Shown here in pieces: positions 1 to 6,923 of a stretch of 64,000 nt of DNA. Position 1 is the stretch's first letter. Each line of letters starts with the position of its first letter. Origin of the DNA: SFHK01 sp964554795 (lineage in GTDB: Bacteria; Bacillota; Clostridia; Christensenellales; Aristaeellaceae); NCBI GenBank assembly GCA_964554795.1, contig CAZKQB010000004.1, forward strand, positions 1-64,000, given 5' to 3'. The translations under genes were made by a program, and so were the position numbers. The notes beneath the pieces were generated by a model. That model ran no database searches, had not been told where the DNA came from, and worked only from the letters and a program-made list of their open reading frames with translations.

Positions 1-650
1 CCCGGGGTTGTTCTAGTGAGGGTTTGGCTTCCGACGGAACGGGCGTGGGGCGCTCTGCTCCCCTACACCCCNNNNNNNNNNNNNNNNNNNNNNNNNNNNN
101 NNNNNNNNNNNNNNNNNNNNNNNNNNNNNNNNNNNNNNNNNNNNNNNNNNNNNNNNNNNNNNNNNNNNNNNCTCGGGGGACGGGTGCGAGAGGGGTTGCG
201 ACCCTCTCGCGCTCTCCCGGGGTTGGATGGACGGAGATTTGGGTTTCTGGCGGGATAGACATGGGCGTGTCGCTTTTCTACATTGTCTGGGTGATAGGAC
301 TGCGAGTATTTGCTGCGGCTGTTTTTTGGTGAAGAATTTGCTTTCCGACGGTGCGGGCGTGGGGCGCTCTGCTCCCCTACACCCCCTCGGGGGACGGGTG
401 CGAGAGGGGTTGCGACCCTCTCGCGCTCTCCCGGGGTTGGTTGGGCGGAGATTTGGGTTTCTGGCGGGATAGGCGTGGGTGCGTTGCTTTTCTGCATCGT
501 CTGGGTGATAGGATTGTGAGCACTTGCTGCGGCGGTTCTGGTGAGGAATTTGGTTTCCGACGGTGCGGGTGTGGGGCACTCTGCTCCCCTACACCCCTCG
601 GAGACTGGGTGCGAGAGGAGGTTCGACCCTCTCGCGCTCTTTTGAGAGAG
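1..650. repeat. Tandem array of about 214-bp repeats upstream of spoIID
   Basis: Three successive copies share the same blocks: a TTCCGACGG-GCGGGCGTGGGG start, a CCCCCTCGGGGG palindrome, a GCGAGAGGG/CCCTCTCGC hairpin, then an ATTTGGGTTTCTGGCGGGATAG segment (split here for length). Equivalent bases lie about 214 bp apart between copies one and two (after removing the N block) and 212 bp apart between copies two and three. The third copy has diverged and ends near 650. Open frames cross the repeats on both strands, but none has a ribosome binding site or resembles a protein family, so no gene is called. The region from here to 757 is otherwise empty. Confidence 0.8.
72..171. other. Assembly gap (100 N) inside the repeat array
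   Basis: Exactly 100 N, the usual placeholder length. The left flank ends with CCCC and the right flank begins CTCGGGGG. Joined directly, they recreate the intact CCCCCTCGGGGG palindrome seen in the next copy at 382-393, so the true missing length may be zero, or a whole number of repeat units. Confidence 0.95.
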
Positions 651-706
651 GAGGATGGGGTGTTTAAGAGGGACGGCGTGTTTGGAGATGTTTTTTGAAT
701 GGAAAA

Positions 707-734
707 GCATGTTTCAGAGGGTGTGGCATATGCT
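707..734 (+). promoter_or_regulatory. Possible sigma-E-like promoter for spoIID
   Basis: GCATGTT at 707-713 and CATATGCT at 727-734 are 13 bp apart and resemble the mother-cell sigma-E consensus loosely. The placement, 24 bp before the spoIID start, suits the gene's expected control, but both boxes are imperfect. Confidence 0.25.
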
Positions 735-757
735 TCTCTCCGCAAAGGGGTGAGGAA

Positions 758-1747
758 ATGAGAAAGGCAATTTGTGCGGGAGCTTCATTTGCGGCGCTTT
801 TGGTGCTTTGCGCATGCTTCTTTCCGGCGAGAACGAGCGGGACGGAGGGTGCGGGGGAAAGGGCTGAGGAAGGAAGCGGAGCGTATGTGACGGTATACGA
901 TGTCTCTGCTGAGAGGCTGGAGAGGGTGCCGCTGGAGGCGTATGTGGGCGGCGTGGTTGCGGCGGAGATGCCATCGGAGTATCATGAGGAAGCGCTCAAG
1001 GCGCAGGCGGTTGCGGCGCGCACGTTTGCACTGTTTAAGTCGCCTGTGAACGGGGGCGGCGGGTGCGTACGGCATCCGGGGGCGGATGTATGCTCGTCGG
1101 CTTCGTGCTGTCAGGGGTATCTGACGGAGGCGCAGGCGCGGGAGCGTCTGGGGATGCGTGCGGAGGCGGCGATGGAGGCGGGGCGTCGTGCGGCGGAGGC
1201 AACGGCCGGCGAGGTGCTGATGTTCCGCGGGCATCTGATTCGCGCGATGTATCATGCCTGTGCAGGAGGGTACACAGAGAATGCCGAGAACGTGTATTCC
1301 TCGGCCATTGCATATTTGCGGAGCGTGGCGTCGCCGGGAGAGGAGGAATATCCGCAGTATTCGGATACGACGGAGATTCCGATGGCGGCGATTCAGGAGG
1401 CGCTGGCGGATTGGGAGGACGTTCTTCTGCTGGACGAGCTGGATCCGGAGGATCAGCTGGAAGTGATCGGGCGAAGCGAGACGGGGCGGGTTACGCAGAT
1501 ACGCGTGGGACTTACGGCGCTGACGGGAACGGAATTCCGGCGCGCGCTGGGGCTGCGGTCGACGAATTTTGAAATGGAGTTTTCGGGAAAAACGGTGATT
1601 TTTAAAACGATAGGCTACGGGCACGGTGTGGGCATGAGCCAGACAGGCGCGGATGCAATGGCGGCGCGGGGGGCGAGATATGACGAGATTCTCGCGTGGT
1701 ATTATACGGGCGCGGAGCTGAAGCGGCCGACGGAGGTAAGCATATGA
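758..1747 (+). CDS. spoIID: Stage II sporulation protein D (SpoIID)
   Basis: Membrane-anchored lytic transglycosylase that degrades peptidoglycan during spore engulfment, working with SpoIIP and SpoIIM. The product is 329 residues, close to the family norm of about 340. It has an N-terminal hydrophobic anchor (residues 8-23), then the SpoIID/LytB domain. The motif AAEMPSEYHEEALKAQAVAA (68-87) carries the family's catalytic-type glutamate, Glu70. The C-terminal motif GYGHGVGMSQTGA is also typical. The start at 758 was chosen over the open ATG at 695 because GGGGTGAGG lies just upstream and the hydrophobic anchor follows directly. In the Cys-rich metal-site segment (DVCSSASCCQGY) a Cys sits where I would expect the His of HCQ. 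It appears to be a single-gene unit. Confidence 0.92.
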   Translation: MRKAICAGASFAALLVLCACFFPARTSGTEGAGERAEEGSGAYVTVYDVSAERLERVPLEAYVGGVVAAEMPSEYHEEALKAQAVAARTFALFKSPVNGGGGCVRHPGADVCSSASCCQGYLTEAQARERLGMRAEAAMEAGRRAAEATAGEVLMFRGHLIRAMYHACAGGYTENAENVYSSAIAYLRSVASPGEEEYPQYSDTTEIPMAAIQEALADWEDVLLLDELDPEDQLEVIGRSETGRVTQIRVGLTALTGTEFRRALGLRSTNFEMEFSGKTVIFKTIGYGHGVGMSQTGADAMAARGARYDEILAWYYTGAELKRPTEVSI

Positions 1748-1823
1748 GGACGGATTGATGATTGAGCAAAAGCCTTCGATAGGGGAATTGTGAATGGATA
1801 CGCGTGCGTGCGTTTTTGAAAGG

Positions 1824-1866
1824 CACATGTTTTCGGCAGCGGGAATCCGAAGATGTGGGGCTTTTT
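1824..1866 (+). terminator. Candidate terminator after spoIID
   Basis: The arms CACAT...TTCGG and CCGAA...ATGTG pair with a two-base bulge around a short loop and are followed by GGGGC and five T. The distance from the spoIID stop, about 75 bp, is acceptable. Confidence 0.4.
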
Positions 1867-2034
1867 GTGAAGCATATGCCTCTGGAAGAGGGGGGACTTG
1901 TATGAGCATGCATGCGGAACGAAGGTTGTGCGATATCCGCGGATGAACATTTGCAGATTGAAACGGATGTGTTCGAATGCGATAAGTTCGGTTTAAAAGC
2001 ACGATTTGCTGAATTGGCAGCAACAGCGAGTTGC

Positions 2035-2063
2035 TTTTAAATTTGTATGGCATGCATTATAAT
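2035..2063 (+). promoter_or_regulatory. Promoter of the HTH/zinc-ribbon gene
   Basis: A perfect TATAAT lies at 2058-2063, with TTTTAA at 2035-2040 as a weak -35 at 17 bp spacing. AGGTGAT before the ATG at 2084 is the ribosome binding site. Confidence 0.5.
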
Positions 2064-2083
2064 GATGCCGAGGTGATGATGAT

Positions 2084-2848
2084 ATGGAAACCAAAGATAT
2101 TATTCTCCAATTGAGGATTAAAAATGGGTTGTCACAAGAGGAGCTTGCAGAAAGGGTTTTTGTAACTCGTCAGGCGGTTTCGCGCTGGGAAACGGGTGAA
2201 ACTACACCGAATACGGAAACCCTGAAACGGTTGTCAAAGCTGTTTGATGTTTCAATCAATACGCTTCTTGGTTCACCGAGACAGCTCATTTGTCAATGCT
2301 GCGGTATGCCGCTTGAAGATTCCAATATCAGCAGGGAAAAGGATGGTTTTTTCAACGAAGAATACTGCAAATGGTGTTACGCCGGCGGAGAATATATGTA
2401 CGGCAGTATGGATGATTTGATTGAGGTGTGCGTGAGGAATATGGTCAGCAAGGATCGTTCAGAAGAAGAAATCCGTGCATATTTAAAGGAAACTCTTCCA
2501 AGGTTAGATTACTGGAGGCGATACGAGGAGCTTAGGGACGATGGGGCTTTTGAAGAATTTAAAAAAGCTTTGATTGAGGAAATCAATGCGCTGAACATCA
2601 AGGATATGCCGAAGCTGGCAAAGCTATACGCGCTGGTCGGCAGTTCGATCAACCTTGAATACAAGCTCCCGAACGGAAAAGTCGTAAAATATCTGGATGA
2701 CAACGCGACCTATCTCGGCAATCAGCTTGAATGTGAATTTGGAGAAGGCAGATGCTTCGGCATTGCTGCGAATAAGGAATTTATTCTTATCTGTACCTAT
2801 GAAGAGGAAGGCAAAAAACCTGAGCTTGTGCTTTATAAGAAAAGATAA
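2084..2848 (+). CDS. XRE-family HTH protein with a zinc-ribbon domain
   Basis: A 254-residue cytoplasmic DNA-binding protein. Residues 5-65 form a Cro/CI-type helix-turn-helix (NGLSQEELAERVFVTRQAVS). Residues 70-150 form a putative zinc ribbon beginning ICQCCGMPLE, with a second knuckle CKWCYAGG, as in the zf-ribbon family often fused to HTH domains. The last 80 residues (after LAKLYALVGSS) are a separate small domain I do not recognise. It probably regulates transcription of itself or unknown targets, since no obvious target gene is adjacent. The gene is visibly more AT-rich than its neighbours and uses AAA/GAA codons heavily, which suggests acquisition by transfer. Family assignment is firm; the biological role is unknown. 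Confidence 0.85.
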   Translation: METKDIILQLRIKNGLSQEELAERVFVTRQAVSRWETGETTPNTETLKRLSKLFDVSINTLLGSPRQLICQCCGMPLEDSNISREKDGFFNEEYCKWCYAGGEYMYGSMDDLIEVCVRNMVSKDRSEEEIRAYLKETLPRLDYWRRYEELRDDGAFEEFKKALIEEINALNIKDMPKLAKLYALVGSSINLEYKLPNGKVVKYLDDNATYLGNQLECEFGEGRCFGIAANKEFILICTYEEEGKKPELVLYKKR

Positions 2849-2911
2849 GCAAATTCCCATTTGTATGTATCGCTGTGAAGCGCAAACGTATCCGGCGGCG
2901 CGGAAACGGGC

Positions 2912-2940
2912 TTTCCAACGGGGCGATCCTGTGCTATAAT
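2912..2940 (+). promoter_or_regulatory. Sigma-A promoter of the radical SAM gene
   Basis: TTTCCA (2912-2917), a 17-bp spacer, then a perfect TATAAT (2935-2940), 35 bp before the start codon. Confidence 0.65.
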
Positions 2941-2974
2941 GAGGGAAAGCCTTGCGAAAGAGGAGCAATGACGG

Positions 2975-4099
2975 ATGAAGATTTCAAAGGCGGACGCCTT
3001 GACCTGGTTTGAGTTTTTTGCATCCCTGCCGGAGTATGAGGAGCTTTCTCCGCGGCAGGAGGAGATTGTATGGGCCGTTCTCAGGCAGATTGAGGAGGCC
3101 GTGCAGGCGGAGCAGCGCCGCCTGATTGAGGAGATTCCCGGCGTGTGCTCATTAGACGAGCGCACGCTGTTTGTGGGCCCGCAGGAGAAGTTCTCGGCGG
3201 GCTGCCGCTCGTGTTTGATGGGCACGGGGCTGAGCGCCATTCGCAAGACGAACCGCTGCAATGTGCAGTGCCGCTTCTGCTACAATTACGGCGAATTGGA
3301 CTGTCAGCCGCCCATCGGCGAGGGCATGTGGGAAATCGGCGGAGCGAAGTATGCCGAGGAGGATATTCCGCTGCTTCTGCGCGCATCCAACCGGCCGACG
3401 GGTGTTTCGTATGTGTATCTTGAGCCGTTTATGGAGATTGAAAAGTATTACGGCATTATTCGGATTTTTCGGGATGCGGGGATTCATCAGCATCTGTATA
3501 CAAACGGCACGTTGGCCACAGAGGAAAACCTGCGCGCGCTGGGCGAGGCAGGGCTGGATGAGCTTCGGTTCAACCTGGGCGCATCGGGCACGGCCGACCG
3601 CGTGATCGAGAATCTTCGCATGGCAAAGAGATACATTCCCTCGGTGGGCATCGAAACGCCGATGACACCAGAGTATTTCGCGGCGTTCCACGCCAAGAAG
3701 GCGGCGATTTTGGATACCGGCGTGGACTTCATGAACTGCGCTGAGCTGCACCTGAATCCCAACAATCTGGGAAATTATCTGGGCGAGAGCCTGTATATGA
3801 CGCGCCACGGCTATCTTTCACCGGTGTTCAGCCGCAGGCTTACGCTAAAGCTGATGCGCGAGGCGGCGGAGGAGGCGTGGCCGGTGCTCGTGCACGACTG
3901 CTGCAACATGACCAAGTTTGCCCGCGACATCAACCTGCGCGCTAAGGAGGGCGGCTGGTTTGGCGCAACGAGCTACGGCATGGAATTTCCGCGGCTGCCG
4001 TATGAGGCGTTTCTGCCGATTCTGCGTGATCCGGAATTCCGTTTTCTGAAGGAGGAGCCGCTGCCGGAGGGCTACCGGCCTGGTGATCTTACGTTCTGA
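2975..4099 (+). CDS. Radical SAM protein of unknown substrate
   Basis: A 374-residue radical S-adenosylmethionine enzyme. The cluster-binding motif CNVQCRFC (Cys95, Cys99, Cys102) binds a 4Fe-4S cluster that cleaves SAM. It is preceded by a second conserved-looking pair, CRSCLMGTG (Cys77, Cys80), and followed by Cys110. The barrel continues with YLEPFMEIEKYYG and HLYTNGT, the latter being a typical fourth-strand motif. Near the C-terminus, VHDCCNMTKFARD adds two more cysteines, which could hold an auxiliary cluster. Nothing next to it points to a substrate: an HTH regulator lies upstream and a convergent amino acid transporter downstream. It is transcribed alone from its own promoter. The class is certain; the reaction is not known. 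Confidence 0.85.
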   Translation: MKISKADALTWFEFFASLPEYEELSPRQEEIVWAVLRQIEEAVQAEQRRLIEEIPGVCSLDERTLFVGPQEKFSAGCRSCLMGTGLSAIRKTNRCNVQCRFCYNYGELDCQPPIGEGMWEIGGAKYAEEDIPLLLRASNRPTGVSYVYLEPFMEIEKYYGIIRIFRDAGIHQHLYTNGTLATEENLRALGEAGLDELRFNLGASGTADRVIENLRMAKRYIPSVGIETPMTPEYFAAFHAKKAAILDTGVDFMNCAELHLNPNNLGNYLGESLYMTRHGYLSPVFSRRLTLKLMREAAEEAWPVLVHDCCNMTKFARDINLRAKEGGWFGATSYGMEFPRLPYEAFLPILRDPEFRFLKEEPLPEGYRPGDLTF

Positions 4100-4201
4100 A
4101 AAGAAAAGCCTTGCGGTTTCCGCTCGGCAGAAGCCGACATTCGGGTTTCGAATAGAAGGCTTCCGCTTGTCTGCCGGGTTTCGCAATATATAATTTCGAA
4201 G

Positions 4202-4240
4202 ACGAGCCGGCGCTTCCTTTCGGATTTGCCGACTCGTTTG
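4202..4240. terminator. Hairpin between convergent genes
   Basis: ACGAGCCGGC (4202-4211) pairs with GCCGACTCGT (4228-4237) with one mismatch, followed by TTTG. It sits between the ends of the radical SAM gene and the amino acid ABC operon and may terminate either one. TGCCGACTCGTTT recurs in the terminator at 57354-57379. Confidence 0.4.
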
Positions 4241-4313
4241 AATTTGGCCACTGCTTGAATGTCCTTTTTTAGGGCGGCTCATTCGCGGCGAAAAACAGCA
4301 TCGTAGCGGCTTC

Positions 4314-5207
4314 TTACAGTACCTTCTCCAGAAATGTCCGCGCACGCTCCGACTTAGGCGTCGAAAAGAAGACCTCAGGCGGCGCATCCTCGATCAGAAT
4401 GCCCTGGTCCAGAAAGCAGATTCGGTCGGAAACCTCGCGGGCAAAGCCCATCTCGTGAGTGACCAGCACCATGGTAATGCCCGTCGTGGCGAGCTGTTTG
4501 ATGACGTCCAGAACCTCCTTGACCATTTCGGGGTCCAGCGCAGACGTCGGCTCGTCAAACAGCACGGTCTCTGGTTCCATGCACAGTGCGCGCGCAATGG
4601 CCACGCGCTGCTTCTGACCGCCCGACAGCGTGCCCGGATAGGCGTCGATCTTGTCCAATAGGTCGACGTTCTTTAGAAGCGTTTTTGCCTTTTCTATTGC
4701 CTGATCCTTCGGCAGCTTTTTTACCTTGGTCGGCGCATAGATCATATTTTCCAGCACCGTCATGTGCGGGAAGAGATTGAAATGCTGAAACACCATGCCG
4801 ATGTTTTTGCGCACCTCGTAGGCGTTCTGGAAATTCGAACGCTTAATCTTCTTTAGCAAGGCCGAATACTTGCTGCCCTCGTATTTTTTCAAAAGATCCT
4901 TTTCCTTGATCTGGCGAATTGCGTCTTCGTCCTTGCTGCCGTCCGCGATCATTTGCTTGTATGTATTGGATGTACGAATCACATCAAAGTGCAGATAGGG
5001 ATCCGGCGCGGTGATCAGCCGATTGTTCACCCAGATCTCGCCGAACGTGGGCTTTTCCAGCAGATTAATAGACCGCAGCAACGTGGATTTGCCGCTGCCC
5101 GACGGGCCGATGATGCTGATGACCTCGCCGTTGTTCACATTCAGGCTGACGCCGCGGAGAACTTTCAGCGAACCGAAGTTCTTGTATAAATTCTTAACCT
5201 CTATCAC
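4314..5207 (-). CDS. Polar amino acid ABC transporter, ATP-binding subunit
   Basis: The ATPase of a GlnQ/HisP-type amino acid importer. It has Walker A GPSGSGKST (34-42), Q-loop Gln141, signature LSGGQ (194-198), Walker B VLFDEP (215-220) and the H-loop VLVTHEMGF. At 297 residues it is about 50 longer than usual. The excess is a charged, Lys-rich insertion between strand ITAPDP and the Q-loop (about residues 68-128). Translation appears to begin at a GTG (5207) that overlaps the end of the permease gene by 14 bp, implying coupling. It is the third gene of a binding protein, permease, ATPase operon. The substrate cannot be told from sequence. Confidence 0.92.
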   Translation of the reverse strand: MIEVKNLYKNFGSLKVLRGVSLNVNNGEVISIIGPSGSGKSTLLRSINLLEKPTFGEIWVNNRLITAPDPYLHFDVIRTSNTYKQMIADGSKDEDAIRQIKEKDLLKKYEGSKYSALLKKIKRSNFQNAYEVRKNIGMVFQHFNLFPHMTVLENMIYAPTKVKKLPKDQAIEKAKTLLKNVDLLDKIDAYPGTLSGGQKQRVAIARALCMEPETVLFDEPTSALDPEMVKEVLDVIKQLATTGITMVLVTHEMGFAREVSDRICFLDQGILIEDAPPEVFFSTPKSERARTFLEKVL

Positions 5208-5859
5208 TCTTATTCACCCACTTCTCCAGCATCTTACCTACAAAGGACAGGCCCATAACCAGAATATAGTAGAACACGGAAATCACAAAGAAGGGCTCGA
5301 AAGCGCGGTAGGTTGCCGACTGAATCAGCTGACCTACGCGCAGAATATCCACCAGACCGATAGACGCAATCAGCGTGGTATTTTTCAAAAGTCCGATAAA
5401 TTCGTTCACCAGACTGGGCAATACGCTCTTGATGGCCTGAGGCAGAACGATGTCCTTCATCATGGACGGATATCGTACGCCCAACGCCATGCTGGCCTCA
5501 TATTGTCCCTTGTCAAGCGCCAGAATGCCGCCGCGCATGCTTTCGGAAATGTAAGCGGCCGAATTCATAGCAAACACGATCGTGCCAGCCTGAAACGCAG
5601 AGAACTTCAATCCCGTCGCCAGCGGAATGCCGAAGTACATCATGAATACCTGAACCAGAATCGGCACGCCGCGAAAAATGGACGTATAAAAGGCGGCGAA
5701 CATCTGCAGCACGCGCACATTGGATATCTTGCACAGCGACAGCGGAATGGAAAGAAGCAGACCCAGCAGCAGCGAGCAGAAGGTTACCTTCAGTGTCACT
5801 AGCAGGCCCTCGCCAAACATGGGCAGATAGCGCACGATTATGCTGAAATCCAGTCGCAT
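5194..5859 (-). CDS. Polar amino acid ABC transporter, permease subunit
   Basis: A 221-residue inner-membrane permease of the HisM/GlnP family with about five membrane segments. The cytoplasmic ATPase-docking EAA loop is seen as EASMALGVRYPSMMKDIVLP. The start is placed at the ATG at 5859, eight bases after AAGGGGGA; an upstream TTG at 5868 would leave no spacing. The gene lies between the binding-protein gene (77 bp upstream, separated by a GC hairpin) and the overlapping ATPase gene. It likely acts as a homodimer, because only one permease gene is present. Confidence 0.92.
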   Translation of the reverse strand: MRLDFSIIVRYLPMFGEGLLVTLKVTFCSLLLGLLLSIPLSLCKISNVRVLQMFAAFYTSIFRGVPILVQVFMMYFGIPLATGLKFSAFQAGTIVFAMNSAAYISESMRGGILALDKGQYEASMALGVRYPSMMKDIVLPQAIKSVLPSLVNEFIGLLKNTTLIASIGLVDILRVGQLIQSATYRAFEPFFVISVFYYILVMGLSFVGKMLEKWVNKSDRG

Positions 5860-5886
5860 AGGATTCAATCCCCCTTCACGACGCTA

Positions 5887-5912
5887 CACCTCCCGTGAAA
5901 CCGCGGGAGGTG
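5887..5912 (-). promoter_or_regulatory. Intercistronic hairpin after the amino acid binding-protein gene
   Basis: CACCTCCCG (5887-5895) and CGGGAGGTG (5904-5912) form a perfect 9-bp stem with an 8-base loop, without a T-run. It lies between the binding-protein stop and the permease ribosome binding site. Inference: it stabilises or partly terminates the message so that the binding protein is made in excess. Confidence 0.6.
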
Positions 5913-5935
5913 CAGTATTCAAACGTCTTCGTCAA

Positions 5936-6712
5936 TTAGTACAGCCACTTTTGAATGAGAGTCTGCATCTCGCCGGAGTCGATCATTTCCTGCAGGGCCT
6001 CGTTGAAAATGGGAAGCAGCTCGCTGCCCTTCGGGAAGGCAATGTTGTAAATGTCGGAAATGCCATCATACTCCAGTACGAAGTACTTCAGCATCGGATT
6101 GCCGTTTTCATCCAACACGGTGTTGGACAGCTTTTTGGTGCCGTTGATGCTGGTCATGCCGGCGGCGACGCCGTCACTGCCCAGAGCAACCGCCAGACCC
6201 AGCGCGGACTGTCCCTGATAGGTCACCAGCTTAGCGCCTTCGATGCTCTGGATGACGCCCTCGAGCGTTGCGCCCTGAGAGCAGCAGATGGTCTGGCCAA
6301 TCAGATCATCGTAGGAATCGATCTCGGAGTCGATCGGAACCACGACGCCGAAGTCGGTCTCGGCGTAGGTGATGGAAAAATCAACGACCTCAGCGCGCGT
6401 TTCGGAGTAGCTCATGCCGCTGATGACAAAATCGGCATTGCCGGTCTGCAGCGTGCCAATCAGGGAAGAGAATGCCATGGGGGTGATTACAAACTCAAAG
6501 CCCAGCTTCTCGGACAGAGCCTTGATGATGTCGATATCAAGACCTTCATAGCCGCACTCTTCGGTTTCGGAAACCGTTTCAAAGTACATGAAGTCCGGAC
6601 TCATGGCAATGGTCAGCGTCTGACCGGCAAGAGGCTTTGCATCCTCGGCAAAACCGGCACAGCAGCCAAGGGAAAGAACGAGCGAGAGAAGAAGAGCAAA
6701 AAACTTTTTCAT
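5936..6712 (-). CDS. Amino acid ABC transporter substrate-binding protein
   Basis: A 258-residue periplasmic-binding-protein type 2 family member that captures an amino acid outside the membrane. The N-terminus is a classic export signal (MKKFFALLLSLVLSLGCC). It contains Cys17-Cys18 in a poor lipobox, so it may be lipidated or cleaved after GFA. The SBP_bac_3 motifs are present: GLDIDIIKALSEKLGFE, the ISGMSYSETRAEVVDFS region, and a GATLEGVI-type phosphate-loop-like turn. It is first in the operon, with a strong ribosome binding site (AAAGGAGG) and its own promoter divergent from argH. That proximity hints at, but does not prove, an arginine or related amino acid substrate. Confidence 0.92.
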   Translation of the reverse strand: MKKFFALLLSLVLSLGCCAGFAEDAKPLAGQTLTIAMSPDFMYFETVSETEECGYEGLDIDIIKALSEKLGFEFVITPMAFSSLIGTLQTGNADFVISGMSYSETRAEVVDFSITYAETDFGVVVPIDSEIDSYDDLIGQTICCSQGATLEGVIQSIEGAKLVTYQGQSALGLAVALGSDGVAAGMTSINGTKKLSNTVLDENGNPMLKYFVLEYDGISDIYNIAFPKGSELLPIFNEALQEMIDSGEMQTLIQKWLY

Positions 6713-6763
6713 GGGGAGTCCTCCTTTGTTGTGTTTAATTATGCAGTATTGAACTGTATATTT

Positions 6764-6792
6764 ATAATACCACGAAGTATGGGATTCGTCAA
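6764..6792 (-). promoter_or_regulatory. Sigma-A promoter of the amino acid ABC operon
   Basis: Read on the minus strand: TTGACG (6792-6787), a 17-bp spacer, TATTAT (6769-6764), about 50 bp before the start codon. Confidence 0.75.
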
Positions 6793-6837
6793 TAGGCTGG
6801 CGTAAATTTACTTTATTTTCTCAATTCGAGCAAGGGA

Positions 6838-6866
6838 TTGCATTTTTACACAATGTGTGTTATAAT
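6838..6866 (+). promoter_or_regulatory. argH: Sigma-A promoter of argH
   Basis: TTGCAT (6838-6843), a 17-bp spacer, then perfect TATAAT (6861-6866). The spacer contains the dyad ACACA-ATG-TGTGT, which could bind a regulator. Confidence 0.75.
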
Positions 6867-6873
6867 GGCACAT

Positions 6874-6895
6874 GCATAAATTTGTGATTTTATGC
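6874..6895. promoter_or_regulatory. Candidate operator overlapping the argH transcription start
   Basis: GCATAAA (6874-6880) and TTTATGC (6889-6895) are perfect inverted arms around an 8-bp AT-rich core, immediately after the -10 box. The shape (AT-rich, about 18-22 bp) resembles ArgR/AhrC boxes, so arginine repression is a reasonable inference, but the match is not exact. Confidence 0.4.
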
Positions 6896-6923
6896 GGCTC
6901 TATTCTGAATTGGAGGGAATACC

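Larger units (their letters stand above)
1748..2083. other. Intergenic region without a recognisable gene
   Basis: This 336-bp stretch is more AT-rich toward its right end. It contains a candidate terminator for spoIID (1824-1866) and the promoter of the next gene (2035-2063). The open frames in it are short and have no ribosome binding site. Confidence 0.6.

Noticed and set aside
1..757. Protein-coding genes in the left-edge repeats
   Set aside because: Open frames occur on both strands across the repeats and the gap, but all lack ribosome binding sites and their translations are simply repeat-derived.
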